A stretch of DNA of 64,000 bases, from contig NZ_CP030117.1 of NCBI RefSeq assembly GCF_001039275.2, forward strand, positions 2,728,001 through 2,792,000. Reading direction: 5' to 3'. A model generated the notes under the pieces. It saw nothing but the letters and a program-made list of their open reading frames with translations, was not told the DNA's origin and searched no databases. The position numbers and the translations under genes are program-made. Source of the stretch: Brevibacillus brevis. Its GTDB lineage: Bacteria > Bacillota > Bacilli > Brevibacillales > Brevibacillaceae. This document shows, piece after piece, positions 53,921-63,169 of the stretch; the first letter of the stretch is position 1; every line of letters begins with the position of its first letter.

Positions 53921-54044
53921 GTGTATGCCTCCCTCATTCATTTGATATTTGGATAGCTTACAACCGAGAAAAAAGCGCAAGCAAGGTTCCAAAAAAGAAG
54001 TTTTCTGGAAATCATATGCTTACGCATTTCTCATGGAGAAACAA

Positions 54045-55355
54045 TTAAGTGGTTTGTGGAGAGGGGAGTATACGATAAATCTTCCGTGGGCGCCCTCGGT
54101 TCGTCGGCGTTTCTTCCCCAATGAGTTCGATGATGTTGTGCTCTGCTAAATCACTTAGTATTCTTCGCGCATTGCGAGGAGTCATGCCCATCCATTCCGC
54201 GATCATCGAAGCGCTGATATATTTTTGCCCCAGCGCTTTTTGGACGGAAATGATTTTGTTAAATGTCGTAATACTGACACCAGCTTTTTTTAGATTATCG
54301 CTGATTTCTTTGTCCTGTGTCCAATATTCGTAGCTGATGCTGTTCGTTTGAAGCAGTGGTCCTTCAATCGAACCATCATGGTCAACGAGAATGGCGGCAT
54401 CTCTATGATTTTTGGCATGGCCGAGAGCGAGCTGTGCATTGCGCTCAGCAGACAATGCTGTGACACCAAAGCCGATACCCATATTGGCATGTGAATTGGT
54501 GAGGAGCTTGATTTTTTCCAAAAGGATCGTGGGGTGAAAATCTGGATTGTCTTCATACGATCCGCGGGTGGAAAAAATAATGAACTTGGAATTACCGACC
54601 GCGACGAAGCTACCGGATATCGACTCCGTGTAATCGAGCACGAGCTCTTGCAGCTTCAGATCGAGACGGCGCAGCTCGTATGCGTTTGCAGGTTCATTTA
54701 CGAGCTTTTCCATGTCGGATACCTCAATCAATTGAACAGCAATTTGGGAGCGCTTGAAGTGGAGCGTTTCGCCCTCTTGGAGAATTTGCTTGAAAATCTC
54801 TCGAAATATAAAGCGTGTGAAGCCCATTCGGTATACTCTGATTCCTTGTCGCTTCAATTCTTCGGTGACGAAAAGCGTTCCCGTGACACAAGCGTCTACC
54901 TTGCCTTCCTGGACAAGGTGGGTGTGATAAGCTACCAATTCAGACCTCTTTCTGAATTCTTTATACGGCTTTAGGTATGGGTTCTCACAGTGCAGACCCA
55001 ATTCCTCTAAAGTCTCACGAAAATGCGCTTCCGAAATGGTATCGAAGCTCACGCGATCCAAAGACAAACCATCGCGGTATACCAATTCGAGCAATACTTT
55101 GGTCAGGACACTTGAATTGACTTGCGGATAAAAGGCTTTTTTCTTGCCAATATGCGCTTTTGCCATCGAGTAGGGGGCGACTCCAGAGAAGAACCAGATG
55201 TCTGTTTCCATATCATTTTCGGCTACATAGGCAGGTACTTGTTCCACTCCTTGATAAATAAAGGAGGTGAGAAGGATGTGATCGGAAAACTCACGTCCCA
55301 CAGCTATCATTGCATCTACTGAATCTTTTGGACCGACTATGCCAACTTTTATCAT
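54045..55355 (-). CDS. Transcriptional regulator with GGDEF-like middle domain and C-terminal HTH
   Basis: 436 residues. The N-terminus (IKVGIVGPKDSVDAMIAVG) starts an alpha/beta sensor-like domain of about 200 residues. The middle (QIAVQLIEVSD to AAILVDHDG) has the length and strand pattern of a nucleotidyl-cyclase/GGDEF fold but no GGDEF signature, so it is unlikely to be catalytic. The last 70 residues hold a helix-turn-helix, ISASMIAEWMGMTPRNARRILSDL, followed by a basic tail TNRGRPRKIYRI. It is divergent from the second peptide operon and probably controls it, perhaps through peptide or nucleotide sensing. ATG 55355 has GGAGG 8 nt upstream. Confidence 0.72.
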   Translation of the reverse strand: MIKVGIVGPKDSVDAMIAVGREFSDHILLTSFIYQGVEQVPAYVAENDMETDIWFFSGVAPYSMAKAHIGKKKAFYPQVNSSVLTKVLLELVYRDGLSLDRVSFDTISEAHFRETLEELGLHCENPYLKPYKEFRKRSELVAYHTHLVQEGKVDACVTGTLFVTEELKRQGIRVYRMGFTRFIFREIFKQILQEGETLHFKRSQIAVQLIEVSDMEKLVNEPANAYELRRLDLKLQELVLDYTESISGSFVAVGNSKFIIFSTRGSYEDNPDFHPTILLEKIKLLTNSHANMGIGFGVTALSAERNAQLALGHAKNHRDAAILVDHDGSIEGPLLQTNSISYEYWTQDKEISDNLKKAGVSITTFNKIISVQKALGQKYISASMIAEWMGMTPRNARRILSDLAEHNIIELIGEETPTNRGRPRKIYRILPSPQTT

Positions 55356-55444
55356 CAAAATGTCCTCCAAAAAAGGTAAACTACGGGATAAACAATTCGT
55401 CAGGAAGGAGACCTATCCTTTTTTCGGCATTCTAGTATGCCAGT

Positions 55445-55461
55445 CTTTCTTATATAGAAAG
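55445..55461. promoter_or_regulatory. Short dyad upstream of the regulator gene
   Basis: CTTTCT-TATAT-AGAAAG is a perfect 6-bp dyad about 90 nt upstream of the regulator start. It may be an operator for autoregulation; evidence is the symmetry only. Confidence 0.3.
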
Positions 55462-55515
55462 AATATAACCCATTGACTGGGCAAGCGAGCTGTAGCGACC
55501 TCGAAGCTTTAAATA

Positions 55516-55540
55516 GGGATGTTTTAGGGAAATTTTCCGT
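55516..55540 (+). repeat. Direct repeat copy 1 upstream of the second peptide operon
   Basis: The core GGRATGTTTTAGG, then AATTT(T)CCGT, occurs here (from GGGATGTTTTAGGG) and again at 55653. It is about 100 bp upstream of the promoter's expected start site. Probable regulator-binding site. Confidence 0.55.
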
Positions 55541-55613
55541 ATTAATTGTTTTATATTTGACAACTTTCAGCAAATTCCTTTATGAATCGATGTAAAAAAT
55601 AAAAAAATCAGAA

Positions 55614-55642
55614 TTGACATTAAATAACCACGGTACTATATT
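55614..55642 (+). promoter_or_regulatory. Sigma-A promoter of the second peptide transporter operon
   Basis: A perfect TTGACA (55614-55619), 17-nt spacer, and TATATT (55637-55642). The expected start is near 55649, giving a leader of about 90 nt. Confidence 0.85.
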
Positions 55643-55652
55643 GTTGAATTAA

Positions 55653-55676
55653 GGAATGTTTTAGGTCAATTTCCGT
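55653..55676 (+). repeat. Direct repeat copy 2, just downstream of the promoter
   Basis: GGAATGTTTTAGGTCAATTT then CCGT repeats the copy at 55516, offset by 137 bp (about 13 helical turns). It lies at roughly +4 to +28, a repression position. Confidence 0.55.
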
Positions 55677-55739
55677 TAAAGGGGGACGAGGTGAATTTTT
55701 GTAATCTTTTTGCAAGTCTGGACTAGGGGGCTCGTATAG

Positions 55740-56672
55740 ATGTCGCGTTATTTACTTAAAAGAATTTTGATGATGGTACTCACCTTGTGGATTATTGTAA
55801 CGTTGACCTTTAGCCTGATGCACATGATCCCTGGTGATCCATTCGCGTCAGAGTCAGATCAGTTGCCCGAACAAATTTTGTTGAATCTGCGTGCCAAATA
55901 CAATTTAGATGAACCGCTGCCAATGCAATATTTACTTTATCTAAAAAGTTTGGTCATGCTCGATTTAGGACCTTCTATTAAGTCGGAGACACGCGGTGTC
56001 AATGATATGATCAAAGATGGCTTTGGAGCATCTGCACTGATCGGTTTGCAGGCGATAGCGGTTGCCCTTTTTTTCGGACTTTTATTCGGAACAATTGCGG
56101 CATTAAACCGAAATACCTGGATCGATTATGCGGCAATGGTCATGGCCGTATTAGGAATTGCTGTACCCAGCTTCATCATGGCGCCATTGCTCATTAATTA
56201 CTTGGCAATCAAATGGCCGTTATTCCCAGTAGCGACGCTTACCAGTTGGAAACACTCGGTTCTGCCTTCACTCGCACTTGCTTTTGGACCATTAGCCATC
56301 ATTACACGCTATATGCGCACGAGCATGATCGACGTGATGAACCAGAATTACATACGGACCGCTGAGGCAAAAGGAATTCCGACTTTTCTGATAGTGATCA
56401 AACATGGAATCCGCAACGCGATTTTGCCGATCGTCACGTTTATGGGGCCGCTCATCGCGGGGTTGTTAACCGGAACGTTCGTCGTCGAAAAGATTTTTGC
56501 GGTACCAGGGATCGGCAAGTACTTCGTCGATGGTATTTTCAATCGAGATTATCCCGTTATTTTGGGAACGACAGTATTCTACAGTGCCATCTTGGTGCTC
56601 ATTATCTTCTTGATTGATTTGGCCTATATGTTCATTGATCCACGAATCAAACTATCGAGCAGGGGGAGGTAG
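55740..56672 (+). CDS. Peptide ABC transporter permease (DppB/OppB-like)
   Basis: 310 residues, six spans. N-terminus RYLLKRILMMVLTLWIIVTLT and HMIPGDPF are typical of DppB; the EAA loop IRTAEAKGIPTFLIVIKHGIRNAILP contacts the ATPases. It is the first gene of a complete importer operon and follows a 90-nt leader. Unlike the first operon in this window, the permeases come first and the binding protein last. Confidence 0.92.
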   Translation: MSRYLLKRILMMVLTLWIIVTLTFSLMHMIPGDPFASESDQLPEQILLNLRAKYNLDEPLPMQYLLYLKSLVMLDLGPSIKSETRGVNDMIKDGFGASALIGLQAIAVALFFGLLFGTIAALNRNTWIDYAAMVMAVLGIAVPSFIMAPLLINYLAIKWPLFPVATLTSWKHSVLPSLALAFGPLAIITRYMRTSMIDVMNQNYIRTAEAKGIPTFLIVIKHGIRNAILPIVTFMGPLIAGLLTGTFVVEKIFAVPGIGKYFVDGIFNRDYPVILGTTVFYSAILVLIIFLIDLAYMFIDPRIKLSSRGR

Positions 56673-56675
56673 CCA

Positions 56676-57620
56676 ATGGCGGTAGATCAATCAGTAAATG
56701 AGTTGTTTCGACCTAGAGCTCAAAAAGCAGATGGACAGATCGGCCAGATGCGACCGAGCCTGACTCATTTTCAACAAGTAACGAGAAAGCTCGTCAAAAA
56801 CAAGCTGGCAATGGTGGGTTTGACCCTGATTATTTTGCTGATCGCCATGGCGATAATTGGACCCCATCTCGTTTCGTACAGCTATTCCGATCAGAGTCTC
56901 TTGAATGCGAATCAGGAAATTTCGGGCGAGCATTGGTTCGGAACAGATGAGCTGGGGCGCGACATGTTTTCACGGACATGGTACGGAGCGCGGATTTCAC
57001 TGATTATCGGAATATCGGCAGCGTTAATTGACTTGATCATCGGTGTGACCGTCGGCGGTATTGCCGGATACATGGCCGGTCGAGGCAAAAAGGGAGACCG
57101 AATCGATACGATCATTATGCGATTGATCGAGGTCTTGTACGGACTGCCGTACCTGCTCGTGGTGATCATGCTGATGGTTGTCATGGAGCCTGGAATTGTT
57201 ACTATCATCATCGCGTTGTCCGCAACCGGTTGGGTAGGGATGGCTCGTCTCGTTCGGGGACAAATCCTGCAATTGAAAAACCAGGAGTTCATCATGGCTG
57301 CGCAAGTGCTGGGTGCCAAATTCCCTCGCATCCTGCTACGCCACCTGATTCCGAACACCATCGGAGTCATCATCGTAAACTTGACGTTTACCATTCCGTC
57401 GGCGATATTTGCAGAATCTTTCCTTAGCTTTTTGGGCTTGGGTGTGCAAGCGCCAATCGCTAGCTGGGGCACGATGACGAACGATGCACTCGGCGTTATT
57501 TTAACAGGGGATTGGTGGAGACTTTTCTTCCCGGCCTTGATGATTTCCTTGACGATGTTTGCCTTCAACGTCTTCGGTGATGGCTTGCAGGACGCATTGG
57601 ACCCAAGAATTCGCGAGTAA
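56676..57620 (+). CDS. Peptide ABC transporter permease (DppC/OppC-like)
   Basis: 314 residues. A cytoplasmic N-terminal tail of about 45 residues precedes six spans, with WFGTDELGRDMFSRTWYGAR outside TM1 and the EAA loop IMAAQVLGAKFPRILLRHLIPN. It starts 3 nt after the first permease. GGGGGAGG precedes the ATG. Confidence 0.93.
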   Translation: MAVDQSVNELFRPRAQKADGQIGQMRPSLTHFQQVTRKLVKNKLAMVGLTLIILLIAMAIIGPHLVSYSYSDQSLLNANQEISGEHWFGTDELGRDMFSRTWYGARISLIIGISAALIDLIIGVTVGGIAGYMAGRGKKGDRIDTIIMRLIEVLYGLPYLLVVIMLMVVMEPGIVTIIIALSATGWVGMARLVRGQILQLKNQEFIMAAQVLGAKFPRILLRHLIPNTIGVIIVNLTFTIPSAIFAESFLSFLGLGVQAPIASWGTMTNDALGVILTGDWWRLFFPALMISLTMFAFNVFGDGLQDALDPRIRE

Positions 57621-57648
57621 CCTCGCCACGAAGATAGGAGGATCAGAC

Positions 57649-58668
57649 ATGGCGGATCATTTGCTACAAGTAGAAAACCTCCGCGTACATTTCAAAACGT
57701 ACGGTGGAGAGGTACAGGCTGTACGGGGAGTTACCTTTCATGTTGATCGTGGTGAGACGCTTGCGGTAGTAGGAGAGAGCGGCTGTGGGAAGAGTGTAAC
57801 CGCCCAAGCGATCATGGGCTTGATCCCGAACCCGCCGGGAAGAATTGTGGATGGTCAGATTCGTTTTGACGGAAAAGTCATCACGGGGATGAGCAAGAAG
57901 GAATTGCTTTCGGTTCGTGGAGCTGAGATTGGGATGGTCTTCCAGGACCCGATGACGGCACTGAACCCGACGATGAGGGTCGGTGCCCAGATTGTAGAGG
58001 GATTTGTTCGTACCCATCAGGTCAGCAAAGAAGAGGCGCGTAAAAAAGCGATGGAGATGCTTCGACTGGTCGGTATCCCCGATCCGGAGAAACGGGTCGA
58101 TCAATACCCGCATGAGTTTTCCGGGGGAATGCGGCAACGTGTCGTCATCGCGATTGCACTCGCCAATAATCCAAAGCTCGTCATTGCAGATGAACCGACG
58201 ACCGCATTGGATGTAACGATTCAAGCGCAAATCTTGGACTTGCTCCGAGAATTGCAGGAAAAACAGCAGCTCTCCATCGTGATGATTACACATGACTTGG
58301 GTGTCGTAGCCGAAATCGCGCACCGGGCCGTGGTCATGTATGCAGGAATTGTGGTGGAAACAGGTAAGGTAGAGGATATTTTCGCGAATCCGAAGCATCC
58401 ATACACATGGGGTTTGATGCGCTCTCTACCGCGGATCGATGGCGTGGAAAAGGAACGACTGGTACCGATTGAGGGAACGCCGCCAGATTTATTCCACCCG
58501 CCAAAAGGTTGTCCGTTCGCTCCGCGTTGTCAGTTTGCGATGGAAATATGCGAGCAGCAAATGCCAGACGCTTCCACATTCACCGAGGGTCACCAAGCTG
58601 CATGCTGGTTACATGATCCACGGGCACCGAAGCTGGAAGAATTGGTGGCAGCAGGGAGGCAAACGTAG
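57649..58668 (+). CDS. Peptide ABC transporter ATP-binding protein (DppD/OppD-like)
   Basis: 339 residues. Walker [44 protein letters not shown] and THDLGVVAE are intact, and the C-terminal CPFAPRCQFAMEIC motif is present. ATG 57649 is chosen for AGGAGG 8 nt upstream; the frame is open further upstream only inside the permease gene. Confidence 0.92.
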   Translation: MADHLLQVENLRVHFKTYGGEVQAVRGVTFHVDRGETLAVVGESGCGKSVTAQAIMGLIPNPPGRIVDGQIRFDGKVITGMSKKELLSVRGAEIGMVFQDPMTALNPTMRVGAQIVEGFVRTHQVSKEEARKKAMEMLRLVGIPDPEKRVDQYPHEFSGGMRQRVVIAIALANNPKLVIADEPTTALDVTIQAQILDLLRELQEKQQLSIVMITHDLGVVAEIAHRAVVMYAGIVVETGKVEDIFANPKHPYTWGLMRSLPRIDGVEKERLVPIEGTPPDLFHPPKGCPFAPRCQFAMEICEQQMPDASTFTEGHQAACWLHDPRAPKLEELVAAGRQT

Positions 58669-59616
58669 ATGAGCCAAGCGTTGGTTGAAGTCAAAAATCT
58701 AAAAAAGCATTTTGAGATCGGCAATGGGATTACGCTTAAGGCAGTCGACGGCGTGACTTTCACCATTAATCGCGGCGAGACACTCGGGCTCGTCGGAGAG
58801 AGCGGATGCGGTAAGTCGACGTTGGGCAGAACGATGATTCGCCTCTATGAAAATACAGACGGAGAAGTTTTGTTCAAAGGGAAAAATGCACACCGCATAA
58901 AAGGGAAAGAGGCAGAGCAGTTCCACCGCGATGTCCAAATGATTTTTCAAGATCCACAAGCAAGTCTGAATCCGCGCATGACCGTGATGGACATTATTGC
59001 GGAGGGCTTGGATATTCACGGCTTGTCTCGGGGGGCAAGAGCGGATCGGGTCAAAGAATTGCTGGAGCTGGTTGGTTTGTCTAAGGAACATGCGAACCGA
59101 TTCCCCCATGAATTCAGCGGAGGCCAAAGGCAGCGGATCGGGATTGCTCGGGCACTAGCAGTTGAGCCGGAATTTATCATCGCGGATGAACCGATTTCGG
59201 CGCTTGATGTGTCGATTCAAGCGCAAGTCGTGAATCTATTGGAAGATTTGCAGCAGGACAGAGGGCTGACTTACTTGTTTATCGCCCACGATCTGTCCAT
59301 GGTGAAGCACATTTCCACGCGAATCGGAGTGATGTACCTCGGCAAAATGGTAGAAATGGCAAACAGCTTCGAGTTGTACGCAAAGCCACTTCATCCATAT
59401 ACACAAGCATTGTTGTCCTCGATTCCGATTCCTGATCCGACGATCAAGCGGGAGCGCATCATTTTGCAGGGCGATTTGCCGAGTCCTGCCAACGCTCCAA
59501 GCGGTTGTGTTTTCCGAACAAGATGCCCAAAGGCCATGGAGCAATGCGCGGCACAAATTCCTGAATGGCAGGAAGCCGCACCGAACCATTGGGTCGCTTG
59601 TCATCTCTATCAGTAG
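58669..59616 (+). CDS. Peptide ABC transporter ATP-binding protein (DppF/OppF-like)
   Basis: 315 residues. Walker [49 protein letters not shown] and AHDLSMVKH are intact, with the C-terminal [14 protein letters not shown] motif. The ATG directly abuts the stop codon of the preceding ATPase gene, so the two are coupled and form the heterodimer. Confidence 0.92.
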   Translation: MSQALVEVKNLKKHFEIGNGITLKAVDGVTFTINRGETLGLVGESGCGKSTLGRTMIRLYENTDGEVLFKGKNAHRIKGKEAEQFHRDVQMIFQDPQASLNPRMTVMDIIAEGLDIHGLSRGARADRVKELLELVGLSKEHANRFPHEFSGGQRQRIGIARALAVEPEFIIADEPISALDVSIQAQVVNLLEDLQQDRGLTYLFIAHDLSMVKHISTRIGVMYLGKMVEMANSFELYAKPLHPYTQALLSSIPIPDPTIKRERIILQGDLPSPANAPSGCVFRTRCPKAMEQCAAQIPEWQEAAPNHWVACHLYQ

Positions 59617-59652
59617 TTCGATTTTCTATCTTAATATATAGGGGGAAACAAC

Positions 59653-61281
59653 GTGAAGAAATTAGCTGCCTTTGCCCTGTCGCTCTCGCTCGTCATTCCG
59701 GCTCTAGCTGGTTGCGGCGGTAGTGGCGAGTCAGCATCGACTGGAGGTACCACTACGCCAGGCGCTGCTGCCAAACAAGAAGTTGTGTTCAATGCCAAAT
59801 CTGAGCCACCAGACTTGAACCCGCTCACTTCAACGGATACCACGTCCTTCTGGATCATGGATCACTTGGGGGAAGGTCTGTACACCAAGGACAAGGATGG
59901 CAATCCAATCTTGGGAACAGCAAAGGAAGTGAAGCTGTCGGATGACAAGCTCAAGTACACGTTCATTTTGCGCGATGATGCGAAGTGGACCAATGGTGAG
60001 CCGGTTACAGCAGAGGATTTTGCTTACACGTATATGAAGCATCTTGATCCGGCAACAGCTTCGACTACTGCTTATCTGCTCTACTACATCAAAGGTGGAG
60101 AAGCGTACAATAAAGGTACAGGAAAAGCAGAAGATGTAGGCATCAAGGCGGTCGATGCAAAAACGCTCGAAATCGAGCTGGTCGCACCTACCTCGTATTT
60201 TGACAAAATGCTGGCTACCCGTTACTGGCACCCAATCAACAAGAAGCAGGCAGAAGCGAATCCAAAATGGGCAGCGGATGCGGACAGCTACATCTCCAAT
60301 GGCGCTTACAAGCTCGTTTCCTGGAAGCATGACTCTGAGCTCGTGATTGAAAAGAACGAGCATTATTGGAACAAAGCTGACGTAAAAATGGATAAGATCA
60401 CCTGGAAAATGGTGAATGACGCCACGACTGCTTATCAGATGTACAAGAGTGGCGAGCTCGACTTCAACAAAGAGATGCCTTCTGACATCCTCGCGCAAGA
60501 AAAATCGAGCCCAGATTTCAAATCCGTTCCTTACTATGGTACGTACATGTACATGTTTAACGTAACGAAAGAACCATTTACGAATAAAAAGGTTCGCAAA
60601 GCTTTCGCCATGTCGCTCGACCGTAAAGCACTGTCCGAAATGGTAAGCCAAGGTGGAGAGACACCAGCTTACTCCATGGTTCCGCGTGGAGCGATGCAAC
60701 CAAACGGAAAAGACTTCCGCGAAGAGGGCGGGGACTACTTCAAGGAAGATTACGAAGCAGCGAAGAAGCTGCTGGCTGAAGGTATGCAAGAAGAAGGCTG
60801 GTCCACACTGCCAGAAGTTACACTCATGTACAACACCGATGAAAGCCATAAGAAAATAGCACAGGCGATCCAAGAAATGCTCAAGAAAAACTTGGGCGTA
60901 GAAGTGAAAATGACAAACCAAGAGTGGAAAGTGTATCTGGATACAACGAAACAAAAGAACTATCAAATGGGCCGTATGGGCTGGGTAGGTCAAATCAACG
61001 ACCCTGCATTTAACCTGGACTACTATTTGGGTGAAAGCCCGAACAACCGTACTGGTTGGGTGAACAAAGAGTATGATCAGTTGAATATGGCGGCAAAAGT
61101 TGAGCAAGACCCGAACAAGCGTATGGAACTGCTTCACCAGGCAGAAGCCATTTTGATGGACGAAATGCCATTCATTCCAGTCTACCACTACCAGCAAAAC
61201 TATTTGGTGAAACCGAATTTAGAAGGTCTCACTTTCCCAGTCAACGCGTTCCCAAGCGCTCGCTGGGCAACAAAAAAATAG
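59653..61281 (+). CDS. Peptide-binding lipoprotein (SBP_bac_5)
   Basis: 542 residues. GTG start with AGGGGG upstream. The signal peptide ends in LAG-Cys21, followed by a Gly/Ser/Thr linker (GGSGESASTGG). Family 5 motifs include FNAKSEPPDLNPL, ISNGAYKLVSWKHDS and KKVRKAFAMSLDRKAL. This OppA-type pattern (two Tyr/Trp-rich lobes, WTNGEPVTAEDFAYTYMK) suggests oligopeptides. It is the last transporter gene before a terminator; expression of the peptidase genes beyond may be partial read-through. Confidence 0.93.
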   Translation: MKKLAAFALSLSLVIPALAGCGGSGESASTGGTTTPGAAAKQEVVFNAKSEPPDLNPLTSTDTTSFWIMDHLGEGLYTKDKDGNPILGTAKEVKLSDDKLKYTFILRDDAKWTNGEPVTAEDFAYTYMKHLDPATASTTAYLLYYIKGGEAYNKGTGKAEDVGIKAVDAKTLEIELVAPTSYFDKMLATRYWHPINKKQAEANPKWAADADSYISNGAYKLVSWKHDSELVIEKNEHYWNKADVKMDKITWKMVNDATTAYQMYKSGELDFNKEMPSDILAQEKSSPDFKSVPYYGTYMYMFNVTKEPFTNKKVRKAFAMSLDRKALSEMVSQGGETPAYSMVPRGAMQPNGKDFREEGGDYFKEDYEAAKKLLAEGMQEEGWSTLPEVTLMYNTDESHKKIAQAIQEMLKKNLGVEVKMTNQEWKVYLDTTKQKNYQMGRMGWVGQINDPAFNLDYYLGESPNNRTGWVNKEYDQLNMAAKVEQDPNKRMELLHQAEAILMDEMPFIPVYHYQQNYLVKPNLEGLTFPVNAFPSARWATKK

Positions 61282-61282
61282 A

Positions 61283-61309
61283 AAAAAAGAGGAGCTTCTC
61301 CTCTTTTTT
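61283..61309 (+). terminator. Intrinsic terminator after the peptide-binding protein gene
   Basis: AAGAGGAG pairs with CTCCTCTT around CTT, with A-rich and T-rich flanks extending the stem. It separates the transporter genes from the S9 peptidase genes. Confidence 0.85.
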
Positions 61310-61361
61310 CTCTTTACATACTCCAAGGAACAACTAGCAAAAGTGGAAAGGATGATTTCTC

Positions 61362-63164
61362 GTGATTTTGGACTATCTGCAAGTGAAATCCGCGTATCAA
61401 TTGAAGGTGGTACCGCAGCGTAGAGAGATTACCTTTTTAACGAAGCTGACAGGTATTGCGCAGTTGTGGCGCTGGAATGAAGAGTACAACCGCTCGGAGC
61501 AAGTGACCTTTTTGCCTGATCGTGTGGTAGAAGTTGACCATTCCCCGTGCGGAACGAAAACGATTGTCGGTATGGACAACAAGGGTGACGAGCGACAGCA
61601 GTTCTTTTTGCTAACAGAAAATGGTGCAGTCGTGAAGCCCCTGACAGACGCTCCTGATTATTTTCACTATTTGGGAGGATGGTCTCCATGTGGGAAAAAG
61701 ATCGCGTGGTCCAGCAATCGTCGCAATCCGCGCAGCTTTGATATTTTTGTACAGGATGTCGAGAGCGGTGCGTATGAAGAAGTCTTCCGCTATGATGGGC
61801 GCACAGATCCAATCGGCTGGCTACCAGACGGGACAGGACTCATTTTCAGCGTGCAGGAGACCAACATTGACAATTGCCTGTATTTGCTGAATCTGCAAAC
61901 GAAGGAAGCACAAAAGCTCGCCATTTGTAATAAACATGCACGCTACCATTCCTTGGTACTGTCTAATGACGGACAAACGGGATATCTCGTAACCGACCGC
62001 GATGAAAACACAAAGGCGTTGTGCCGATTTTCACGGAGTACAGGAAAGCTGGACAAACTGGTGCACGACCCGAAATGGGACATCGAGGAGGCCAAATTAT
62101 CCCCCGACGAGAAGCTACTTGCCTTCACGATCAATGAAGGAGGCTACTCCGTTCTTGCTCTCTATTCCTTGACAGAGCAACGCTGGGAGCGGGTGGAGGA
62201 AGCGCCACGGGGAGTGATCTCTTCCTTGGCGTGGGTGAGTGATGATCAGCTCGCTTTTACGCTGAAAAGTCCAACACTTCCAGGCGATATCTGGACGTAT
62301 ACCATTTCGGAGAAAACCAGCAGACGTGTGACGAACATTGGTCAATCTGATGCTCTGGAGGATAAACTCATCGAGCCGGAATTGTGCACGTTTCACTCTT
62401 TTGATGGCTTGGAAGTACCGTATTTCCTCTATGCTAAAGATACATCCGAGCATGCAGAGAAAAAACCAGTCGTCGTCTACGTCCATGGTGGGCCAGAGAG
62501 CCAAATTCGACCGGAGTATCATCCTGTTTTTCAATTTTTGGCGAACGAAGGCTTTACGGTGGTAGCACCGAATGTTCGCGGCAGTATGGGCTACGGTCGG
62601 GAATATGTCCAGCTTGATGATCGCCGCAAGCGGATGGATTCTGTAGCAGATTTGGCTTGGCTGGTCAAAGATTTGAGCAACCGTCCAAGCGTTGACCCGA
62701 ATGCGATCGGCATCATGGGCCGCAGTTACGGAGGCTTCATGACACTGGCTGCGCTTACGCATTACCCTGACCTGTGGGCCGCGGGTGTTGATATTGTGGG
62801 GATTTCCCATTTCAAAACCTTTCTGGAGAACACCGGGGCATGGAGACGGAGATTGCGTGAGGTGGAGTACGGGTTTCTCGGCGAAGACGATGACTTTTTT
62901 GAAGAAATTGCTCCTTTGAATCATTCCCATAAGATCACGGCTCCGCTTCTCGTATTCCACGGTCGCAATGATACGCGTGTTCCTGTCAGCGAAGCAGAAC
63001 AGCTCGTAGCTGACATGCGAGGCAGGGGACAAGAAGTCGATTTGCACATTTTTGAGGATGAAGGCCACTTTACCGAAAAGCTGGACAATCACATCACGTT
63101 GAATCAAAAGATTTCCCAGTTCTTTTTGGGGCAACTTGCATCCACCAATAAAATCGAGGAGTGA
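61362..63164 (+). CDS. S9-family serine peptidase (acylaminoacyl-peptidase type)
   Basis: 600 residues. The first 330 or so form a beta-propeller with TolB/WD-like repeats (GWSPCGKKIAWSSNRR, GWLPDGTGLIFS, KLSPDEKLLAFT). The catalytic alpha/beta-hydrolase domain carries Ser455 (GRSYGGF), Asp537 (HGRNDTRVP) and His569 (DEGHFTE), all present. There is no signal peptide, so it acts in the cytoplasm on short peptides, presumably those delivered by the transporter upstream. GTG 61362 follows AAAGGATG. It ends 5 nt before the next S9 gene. Confidence 0.92.
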   Translation: MILDYLQVKSAYQLKVVPQRREITFLTKLTGIAQLWRWNEEYNRSEQVTFLPDRVVEVDHSPCGTKTIVGMDNKGDERQQFFLLTENGAVVKPLTDAPDYFHYLGGWSPCGKKIAWSSNRRNPRSFDIFVQDVESGAYEEVFRYDGRTDPIGWLPDGTGLIFSVQETNIDNCLYLLNLQTKEAQKLAICNKHARYHSLVLSNDGQTGYLVTDRDENTKALCRFSRSTGKLDKLVHDPKWDIEEAKLSPDEKLLAFTINEGGYSVLALYSLTEQRWERVEEAPRGVISSLAWVSDDQLAFTLKSPTLPGDIWTYTISEKTSRRVTNIGQSDALEDKLIEPELCTFHSFDGLEVPYFLYAKDTSEHAEKKPVVVYVHGGPESQIRPEYHPVFQFLANEGFTVVAPNVRGSMGYGREYVQLDDRRKRMDSVADLAWLVKDLSNRPSVDPNAIGIMGRSYGGFMTLAALTHYPDLWAAGVDIVGISHFKTFLENTGAWRRRLREVEYGFLGEDDDFFEEIAPLNHSHKITAPLLVFHGRNDTRVPVSEAEQLVADMRGRGQEVDLHIFEDEGHFTEKLDNHITLNQKISQFFLGQLASTNKIEE

Positions 63165-63169
63165 GTAGC

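Noticed and set aside
59830..61197. 455-codon open frame on the minus strand
   Set aside because: It lies fully antisense to the peptide-binding lipoprotein gene, has no RBS and a meaningless Phe/Val/His-rich translation.
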